A stretch of 64,000 nt of DNA, from the NCBI GenBank assembly GCA_047967505.1, contig CM106541.1; one strand, written 5' to 3'. The translations under genes were made by a program, and so were the position numbers. Positions 57,209 to 64,000 of this stretch are shown piece after piece. The notes below the pieces were generated by a model that saw nothing but the letters and a program-made list of their open reading frames with translations, ran no database searches and was not told the origin of the DNA. Origin of the DNA: Dipteris shenzhenensis. Lineage: Eukaryota; Polypodiophyta; Polypodiopsida; Gleicheniales. Numbering within the stretch: position 1 is the first letter of the stretch; each line of letters opens with the position of its first letter.

Positions 57209-57620
57209 TATTAAAAGTGGCGCTGCTAATTGCTTGCTTCCAAAGCTGAATTGCGGTAAAAGATGGCGAATTTCTGGCACCTTGGCAAATTTCTGGCACC
57301 TACGCTGTTTGCAGAAATCGAGCCAGCAAGATGACGATAGAGGCTGCAAAGGGGATCTGTTCGATCACCAGGTCTTGTAGGCAGATTTGCAAAAGAGTCG
57401 GCTGATGCAGGCCATCGAGAATGACGCAAGATGGAGGCCTGACGAGGGGCACGTCTTGCTGTAGGGATATGGCGCAAACACGTACTGCAGAAAAAACGAA
57501 ACGTATTGCAGGAATTCGCGTTTTGATTTGTGCGCCTATTGCTGGGTGGTGGTTACCAAAAATTAAAACGTGGGTTTGGAGAACCCTTGGGTAGTCTAGG
57601 GTTAGGTCTTGGGTATAGGG
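57209..57620 (-). repeat. 5' LTR region of Copia G (right end uncertain)
   Basis: Begins (plus) TATTAAAAGTGGCGCTGC. It contains a short imperfect repeat AATTTCTGGCACCT (57272, 57289). No partner LTR is left in the window, so its length cannot be measured. Confidence 0.6.
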
Positions 57621-57654
57621 CTGGTTTTTCTTTTTAGCCCTTTTAGGTACCCTT

Positions 57655-57880
57655 TTGTAGGGTGCTTGGTGCCAAAAGGTGTGCCTATTCTAAGGGGTGT
57701 GACCCTTGGAATAGGTGTACCTTTTCATGAAGGGGTGTCCCCACACGAAAAGGTGTGTCCTTTTTTCCACAATGGGGTGTGTCCCTTGGGTGAGGAGTCA
57801 AAACTCTTCATCAAAAGGTGTGCCCAATGGTGGAAAAGGTGCGTCCCTTGGTTTTGGGACAGCCCAAGCACATCAAAAGA
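57655..57880. repeat. AAGGGGTGTGTCCCTT-type degenerate repeat
   Basis: Irregular repeats of AAGGTGTGTCC and GGGGTGTG with dyad character. Similar motifs recur at 58258-58450 inside LTR H, suggesting both belong to one element, H, whose leader is at 57.6-58.1 kb. Confidence 0.65.
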
Positions 57881-58096
57881 CACGATTTTTGTCGTGTCCA
57901 TTCACATCAACTCATGATGTGGGGAAGATGGAGAGGCCATTGATGACTTTCGGTGGGGTTGGCGCTAAAAATTTTTACGCTCATTCTCTCCATCTCTTCC
58001 ATGCAAAATGTGCGCGGATATCCTTCTAGCAGAAAGAGAAGTATCAGATAGGCACTAGAAGGTGGGGGGCATTTCCTATAGGCAAGAGCGAAATTT

Positions 58097-58500
58097 GCTC
58101 TGATACCACTGTAAGAAATCCTAGATTTACTATATTTAGAAATGTGCTAAGGAACAGAAAAGAGACTGAAATAGCAGAGAACAAGGAATATTTGTATTGC
58201 TTGAGTGTCTGTCATGTCATCCATACAGTTGGGCCTCTCTTATATAGAGAGTGAAGAGTCACACATCAAAAGGTGTGTACTCCAAAGTGTATGTGCATGA
58301 AGAGGTGTGTACCCCTTGTGAAGGGTGTGACCCTTCATGAGAGGGTACATTACAATAGGAGTGTCTCTTCAATAGAATGTCTCTTGTGAAGGGTTGTGCC
58401 TCATAGGAAGTGTCCCGTTGCCAGGGCATACCCTTCCACAAGTGTCCATTCATCAAACCATCCATAAGTCTAAGATATAGAGAAAGGAATACGTCACAGA
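58097..58500 (-). mobile_element. Primer site and 5' LTR of element H (partial)
   Basis: Minus-strand TGGTATCAGAGC at 58097-58108, then LTR starting TGTAAGAAATCC at 58110. TATATAAG on minus at 58239-58246. The right end is unclear, perhaps near 58497 (ACGTCACA). The coding part was not found: Copia G and its LTR occupy the left side. Confidence 0.6.
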
Positions 58501-58805
58501 TCGTGACAGCAGCTAGGGGGCTGACCCCCTCTGGCCTCTATAAAGACTGCTGCACAGGCCCCATATGAGGGCTGTAGGCCCGACCACATGGCTAGATGCC
58601 TCTCTCCAAGAGCTGACACTTGCTGCCCTAACATGGGCCTCCAAGAGAGCATATACTACTCTATCCTCACAGGGGGCGGGCACACCCACAACACATGCCC
58701 TCACTCATCTACCCTAGCCTCACTCACTAGGTGGGCACACCCACAGGCAAGGCCCTCTCTCTCTAGATGACATCAGGAGATGCTGACGACCAACATGTGA
58801 ACCCT
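58501..58805. other. Unassigned sequence
   Basis: GC-richer stretch with repeated GGGCACACCCACA motifs (58677 and 58733). No coding match. Confidence 0.4.
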
Positions 58806-59153
58806 TCGTAATCTTGAAAAAGATTACTGGCGTTGCATATAAACCAGAATTGCCTCCATATGTAAAAGCTCACCTAGTCTTTCACGTTAGTAGACTAAAA
58901 GACGTACTAGGGACTGGAGACAATCTCATTTTCCCCAAGAACTTCTGGAAGTTGAGGATTTCACCTGTGTTCCAAATGAACTCAAAACCGTTATCGATTT
59001 CAGGGAAAGGGAACTTAGGAATAAGTTAATTCCACATTTCAAAGTTAAGATGAAGTATAGGTCTAAAGAGGACTCAACTTAGGAGCCTATTGCTAGTTTG
59101 CAGGAGAACTTTCCCAATTTCGCTTGAGAGTAAACGCGTAAAAGAGGGAAGAA
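58806..59153 (+). pseudogene. Ty3/gypsy pol end (integrase C-terminus) relic
   Basis: KKITGVAYKPELPPYVKAHLVFHVSRLK matches the conserved stretch near the end of gypsy integrases (compare VSVRLRLPEHWKIHNVFHVSLVK in element A). Degraded sequence then ends in RKRGKNVM and a purine tract AAAAGAGGGAAGAA directly before an LTR start. Upstream pol is missing. Confidence 0.75.
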
Positions 59154-59960
59154 TGTTATGTACGTAGATGCTAATCCTCGAATTAGTGCACTTAATATAG
59201 TAGGGTTTGGGGGTCTTGGGATTAAGGGAAGCAGGCCAACTTGGGGACTAGAGAACTTGAACTTTTTAGCAAATGGCCAGTTGGCTATATTTTAGCCAAG
59301 TTACTTTCTATAAAGCAGAATGCTCTTTTATATAAGAGTCTATTGTGTTGGCATTCAGTGTGCACACACCACCAGAGGGTCTAGACTCCTACCTCTACAT
59401 GGTGGATCACAAGATGCTGTGCAGATGGTTCCTTGGGAATGGATTCTCGTGGTATGGGACATTGGAGCAATAGGCCTGGACTTTTTGGAGTTCAATCTCT
59501 AGCACACGTGCTTGAGGGTGGTTGGGAGGTGAGTGACCTAGTGATTATCTTTTGGTTTTGCTGATTGTGTTTGGACTGTGTTTAGCATTAGATCCTAATG
59601 GCCATTCAACACCTAGGGTTTGGATTAACCCAGGGTTGGGACTAAAGCTAGCGTGAATGAGGGGTGGATTGAGCTAGCCAAAGAAGGGCATGGCTATCCT
59701 AGGATTAGCAAAGCTAATTAGGGAAAAAGCATGACTCTAGTAAAGTAAAGCTACATTATGCAGCCAGCCTAAGTTTAGGGCTTACTGCTAAACATAGCTA
59801 GTGCTAGGCCTATAAGTATGAGCCAAGGGCTTAGTATTCAGGTTCAAGGAGTTGGAGCCTCCTTTGGACGTAGACCTTTTGGCTAGGACAGCAGCTAGAG
59901 GAAGGGCATGTTGAAATTGTTCCCAAAATTCTCTCTTTTCGTATTAGCTGGGTGAAGCAA
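59154..59960 (+). repeat. 3' LTR of the gypsy relic (end uncertain)
   Basis: Begins TGTTATGTACG after the PPT. TATA box TATATAAG at 59329-59336. No second copy in the window; the end is inferred from the start of a different LTR near 59975. Confidence 0.55.
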
Positions 59961-59974
59961 TTTCTGAGAAATCA

Positions 59975-60300
59975 CACTCTCCCTCTCTCTCTCTCTCTGT
60001 CATGCACAGCACTAGGGCCCAGGACAACTTGTCGGGCTGGACCCCCCCGAAGGTTTTTATTCATTCAATGAAAACTGAGTACAAAAGTTCAGCTCACGGG
60101 CTGCTTGCTTCAAAACATACGTGAAATCTATTTTTATAAGAGAACTCTCAGCTCATTTCTTTTGGCAACATGCCAAGTGTCAAAGTAACTAGCTAAGATT
60201 TAGTTCCATGCCACAAAGGGCAAAACTCTAGGGTCTTCAGAGCCCTCGGTCACACGAACCATTCCTGGTCCAGTGCAAACATGCCAAGGCACAAAGAAAA
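59975..60300 (-). repeat. Truncated B-family LTR
   Basis: Minus-strand match to the 3' part of LTR B: CTAGGGCCCAGGACAA, GTCGGGCTGGACCCCC, CGAAGGTTTTTATT and the ACACTTGGCATGTTGCC-type region. The U3 part with the dyad array is missing. Confidence 0.75.
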
Positions 60301-60430
60301 TTCGAAGGCACAAACAAATAGGCACAGCTTTGCCTTTTGGGAATAAAACAGCTTTCAACTGATAAGGATACTCGTGATTTTATGCAATTCAAACTCAAAA
60401 CTTGCATTGCCTATTCTTACTTTTCATTCA

Positions 60431-62254
60431 ACTCACAATTTCTCGTACAAACTGGTGGTGAAGATCTATCCTCTTCTTGCGCTGCTGAGGAGAAGGTTGA
60501 GCACCGGCAGGACTGCTTGCAGAGTCTTCGCTGCTGCTGCTGTTTGCATCATCTAAACTAGTCTCCGGCTCCGTTCTAGGTAGCTTCTGTCCACTTCCAG
60601 CAGTGCTATTAATACTGCTGCCTCCATCCTTGTCCTGACCATATCCTTGTTGCCATTGCTTATCACTGCTTGCAGCAGCATGTTGTAGCTGGGAATTGCA
60701 CCGGGGATCCAAACCTTTCGCAACAAAAGGACAAACTTCTAGAATCTGGGATTCCTCAGCCTTCCCAGAAAGTGAAAGAGAACTGCAACCTTCAGGTGCA
60801 CTTCCTCTGCAATGTTGGAATGCAGGATCGTCATCTTGTCCTACTTGCTTCGTGACAAGAAAGGGGGCCCCATCACCCAATGTGTTACGTTCTTTTCCAT
60901 GAAATTGGCCACTGTCATTTTGAATAGTATGATTAAAGTCTGGGTCTCTATGCACACCCTCAAAGCCATATGCACCATCTGTCACATGAAGGGGCATTTC
61001 CAAAGAAGCATCTTTCTTTAACTCACTCTCTCTGTTATCTACGCCTTCGATCTCTGGAATATCACAATCCTGCTTTATCTGAGAATCATATGACTTTTTT
61101 TCCGATGTCCTTGCATCGTCAGAATCCTGCTCACAAGCAAATTCCAGAGTCATTGCATTTCCAATGATATTCAAAGAGTCATCAGTTTTGGAAACCTCAT
61201 TTTTGATGGAGGACTTTGTTTTATTTGTACTTGCAACATTGGAGGCCTCACCACCGTCCCTAGAGTAAGAGGCAGCCGGAGAGCAAGCTTCTTTGTCCCC
61301 TTTCACATTAACCTCCATCAATGAAGTTCCATTGGTATTCTTAGCCCCCTCTTCATTGGCCTTGCCTCCCTTCCTTCCCGCCTCATCATCAATTCTCATT
61401 TCCAAAGACTTACCTTGGGAAAGTAAGCTGCTTTCTTCAAATACAGAGACCTCACCTCCAAAATTGGTGAGTGATTTATTCACTTCAGAAGAGCTCGCTT
61501 TAATGCTTTTTAAAATGTGTGCCTCGTTTTCTGACACTTTCAGAGAATTTCCCAGAAAATCTTCCTTATCGGTCTCTAAAATATGTGTATCCCTCTGTGA
61601 AAGCGAATTGCCCGGAACCTCTTTGACTTGATCATCAGTGACTATACTTTTTTCTTGTTTCGGTATCCAATTTGCTTGATCATCGCTTACAGCGAACTCC
61701 AAATTATCAAGAGTGGCTTCTCCTTCGCGCACAGGAGCTCCAATTTCCAGCGACAAAGCTGCCCTTTTAATCAAAGTTTCATCAGGGATCCCGTTGATCG
61801 AAGTGCTTAACTCTGGTTTTTCATCGCCGCTCTCTTTCTCCGGTGCAGCACGGACATTCTCTTGATGAGGAGTTGCCCCAAAAACGTCGCCTTTGCCTGC
61901 CTCGTACGGTTCCAATCCGGTGCTATCTTCTGCTTCTTTATTAGCGTAATCTTCCTTCGAGAGCAAAATTGGCTGCTCTAAATTATCTTCTTTATTGCAT
62001 ACAACAGCTGCAGTTTCCAGTTTTTCACGAGACTGGGAGAGCCCTAAAGCAGAAGATGAAGTGACGATGTACTCAACACCCCTCAGCTCATCGACGCAGG
62101 GATCACCGTCCCCTGTTCCCTGGTGCAACACGCTAGCTAAGCTGTCCCCATCTTGCAAAGAGTTATCGACATTCTCCTCCGAACCAAGCTTGACAACAGG
62201 CGTTTCAATTCTCCCAAGTTCTGTGGGAGGCATTTCATCGCTCCCAGCTTCCAT
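60431..62254 (-). CDS. Large acidic Ser-rich protein, probable host exon
   Basis: Frame of 608 codons from ATG 62254, in good initiation context (AAAAATGG). Very rich in Glu, Asp, Ser and Gly, with no transposon motif or membrane segment. The C-terminal part changes to a Ser run, Pro/Gln, then a basic end (QQRKKRIDLHHQFVREI). The last codons GTG AGT TGA form a consensus splice donor (ATT|GTGAGT), so the exon may end at 60437 and the gene continue to the left. The basic end resembles the start of a folded domain that would lie in the next exon. No family recognised; probably a nuclear protein from its composition (inference). Confidence 0.65.
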
Positions 62255-62287
62255 TTTTCCCAGGAGACAACCAGATCTAATGCATAC

Positions 62288-62476
62288 CTACAGTACCCGC
62301 GGGATCACCCTGACAGTTCGTTTCTTGTGCGGGAAAAAAAACCAGCCGTTGGTATGCTTCGAGGTCCGGGGCCTCTTCTTACGCGACGACCCACGCTTTA
62401 CTGCAGCTTCTCTGCGCGAGGCAGCTTGACCCGCCAGCTTCAAATTATCTGCAGGAGCAGAAGGGACGAGGATCAT
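62288..62476 (-). CDS. 62-codon upstream ORF
   Basis: ATG 62476 to TAG 62290-62288, same strand and same frame as the acidic ORF, 11 codons before its ATG. Strongly basic middle (RREAAVKRGSSRKKRPRTSK). It could be a uORF in the 5' leader, or coding sequence separated from the main frame by a stop or an unrecognised intron. The 3'-splice-like CTTCTGCTCCTGCAG lies just after its start codon. Confidence 0.35.
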   Translation of the reverse strand: MILVPSAPADNLKLAGQAASRREAAVKRGSSRKKRPRTSKHTNGWFFFPHKKRTVRVIPRVL

Positions 62477-62499
62477 GTCTTCGGGCAAAAACCAAGATA

Positions 62500-63581
62500 G
62501 GCAGCAAAAGACGAAATTTTGGAGGTGCGAAGGAAAAGAGGGAGGGATCGAAAAGCTGAGATGGAGGGGGGAAAGGAAGGAGGGAAACGAAAGCAGGAAG
62601 CTATGGAAGCAAGATTTGGAGCCCTGCAGAACAAAAACAGTCTGTGAAATGAAGAAGAAGAAGAAGAAACAGAAGCTAAAACAGTCTGAAAATGAAGAAG
62701 ATGAAAATGAACAAAAGCTTAAAAGCCAACATTAAGCCCCAAACAATTACTTCATTTACCTCCTCAACCATTTTCTTCCACCCCCCTTCCAACACTCAAG
62801 AACGGCCCTTCCACATGGCACACCGCCCGCGGCCTACCCCACCGCCCGGCACCTACAAGGGTCTTCCCGAAGAAATCGAACCCGTATAGGTCAGCACGTG
62901 CCCATATTGGCAAGGGGCTCCAGAGGCTGGGGGAACGAGCACTCAAGAATGTGCTTGCTTCCCTTGGAGTTCCATCGTTGGGTCCCTACTCTCAGCCTTT
63001 CCTCCTTGCCACACAACATGAGCACCGGGGAAAAAAACAATCACTCAAGCATGTGTTGGCATACCGCAAAGCTCCATCCTTGGGTCATCGCTCTCATCCT
63101 CTTCACATATGCCACCACGCATGACCCCATGCCCAATGCTAGCAACCACTAGGCCCGCGCCATGGCTTTATGCACGACGCATGGCACGGTAGGATGTGCT
63201 ACTCGTGTCACATGAGGACCCAATGGATCGTCCATCTCCAAGGTCAACATTCCTCTTCGCTAGTCATATCTCTTCCAAACACAACAATTATTTTGATGCA
63301 CATTGTCTCAATGGCTTTACTCTCCTCAATCCAAGCATATCCATCAAGCTAGAGGCTATGACTAAGTCTCCGTCAAGCTAGGAGCAATGATGAGTCACCA
63401 TCCCCACATGTCTAAATACGTATTGCTAGCTAATACCGTACAGAGTTTTCTCCCTCAAGCTTGTGTGTTTGTTTTGTGTGGTTACTCAAGAGTTCAAAGT
63501 GAACTCCCACCACCCACACCCCCTTAGGATGCCAAGAGCTAACCATGGTATGTATTTTAATCGGTGATCTCTAGGTGCTTT
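62500..63581. other. Upstream region of the acidic gene, no gene seen
   Basis: Purine-rich leader-like stretch with a short GAA microsatellite (about 62650-62670), then unassigned sequence. Likely promoter of the gene at 60431-62476 read leftwards; no clear TATA box. Confidence 0.4.
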
Positions 63582-63710
63582 AAGATGCTAGCCAATTGAG
63601 GAAGTCACAGTAGCCCAGTGGTAGGGCTGCCTGCCTCGTGCCCTAGACAGCCTCAAATCCTGTGTGTGAGTGGATGCGTGTGTTTTTTTTAATAAAAAGA
63701 TGCTAGCCAA
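63582..63710 (+). mobile_element. tRNA-derived SINE with target duplication
   Basis: A 101-bp insert (63596-63696) is flanked by perfect 14-bp repeats AAGATGCTAGCCAA (63582-63595, 63697-63710). It has an A-box-like TAGCCCAGTGGTAGG, a B-box-like CCTCAAATCC 32 bp later, a GTGTGTG stretch and a T8 run followed by AATAAA. The size and short T-stretch recall the plant Au-SINE class; family assignment is by memory of structure only. Confidence 0.8.
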
Positions 63711-64000
63711 ATCGGGCACCACGATGTTGGAAAGTTCAAAAAAATGCATTAATTAGTGTGGCGTAGGGGGGGGGAGGGGATACGTGATTAAGCTAAGTGG
63801 GCAATATAGGTTAATCGGGAAGTATTAGTAAACTTGAGATTACTTTGGATGCTGCATGCAATCTCAATCCTAACGGCTAGATGTGGTACACATGTAGGGT
63901 GATCAATTGGGCATGGTTCGATGGATGACACACGTTTGGCACGGTTTGAGATTAACGGGCAAGCATGTCTTTTGATTATGGATTAGTGTGGTGCATTCCA
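63711..64000. other. Unassigned sequence
   Basis: Contains a G-rich run at about 63767-63778. No gene seen. Confidence 0.4.

Larger units (their letters stand above)
54611..57220 (-). repeat. 1305-bp tandem duplication of the Copia G 5' part
   Basis: Copies 54611-55915 and 55916-57220 are contiguous, with roughly 1% difference. Each unit runs from 12 bp of LTR end (TATTAAAAGTGG on plus) through primer site, leader and gag to the protease region. The junction joins the LTR end directly to the protease region of the second copy. Confidence 0.95.

Noticed and set aside
60431-60560. ARID-like domain at the C-terminus of the acidic protein
   Set aside because: KKRIDLHHQFVREI recalls the LDLHRLFVEV stretch of plant ARID proteins, but the preceding ARID helices are absent and the match is too short.
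63605-63665. Functional tRNA gene
   Set aside because: A- and B-box-like words are present, but no cloverleaf stems can be formed, and the target duplication and T-run show a SINE.

Overview
The window is eukaryotic, almost certainly land-plant, nuclear DNA dominated by retrotransposons. Plant indicators are chromodomain-bearing Ty3/gypsy (chromovirus) polyproteins, Copia polyproteins with UBN2-type gag, an L1-type LINE with a C-terminal zf-RVT domain, and an identical initiator-tRNA-Met primer site (TGGTATCAGAGC) in nearly every LTR element. The species cannot be named from this sequence; a large repeat-rich genome (fern, lycophyte, gymnosperm or similar) is an inference. At most two stretches look like host coding sequence: a possible terminal exon at 12140-12304 and a large acidic ORF at 60431-62254, both on the minus strand.

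Layout. 1-7681: a young chromovirus (element A, minus) with an unbroken 1492-codon gag-pol and nearly identical LTRs; its far LTR end lies outside the window. It sits inside a Copia element (Copia A, plus) whose RT/RNase H tail and 3' LTR follow at 7682-9000. 9-20 kb: old fragments, including a LINE piece, a Copia RNase H piece, a possible host exon, a B-type LTR relic, an A-type solo LTR, and the 5' half of another chromovirus (element I) cut by a LINE fragment. 20003-24389: an L1-like LINE (plus) with a 15-bp target duplication, inserted in an older minus-strand LINE. 25.2-47 kb: one old Copia element (Copia B, minus) split by nested insertions. Chromovirus B (26247-34081) is in its RT. A gag-only LTR element C (37823-46910) is in its leader, and C itself contains a small non-coding LTR element D (38590-41244) and a deleted Copia E (42800-46736). 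48-51 kb: a decayed, truncated gypsy element F. 51.3-57.2 kb: an LTR carrying a DRE-motif array, a fold-back junction, and Copia G with a 1305-bp tandem duplication. 57.2-60.3 kb: more LTR and gypsy relics. 60.4-62.5 kb: the acidic host-like gene. 63596-63696: a tRNA-derived SINE with a 14-bp target duplication.

Target duplications read directly give an insertion order: Copia B, then C and B into it, then D and E into C. Most elements carry nonsense changes; only A keeps an unbroken polyprotein. The most unusual signal is in the U3 region of the B/I chromovirus LTR family: about ten to fourteen short dyad symmetries at near-constant ~20-bp spacing. Spacing and pairing are kept among diverged copies while the arm sequences change in a compensating way. 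Other regulatory clusters are ten ACGT-core motifs in the leader of element B and eight DRE/CRT cores just upstream of a TATA box near 51.6 kb.
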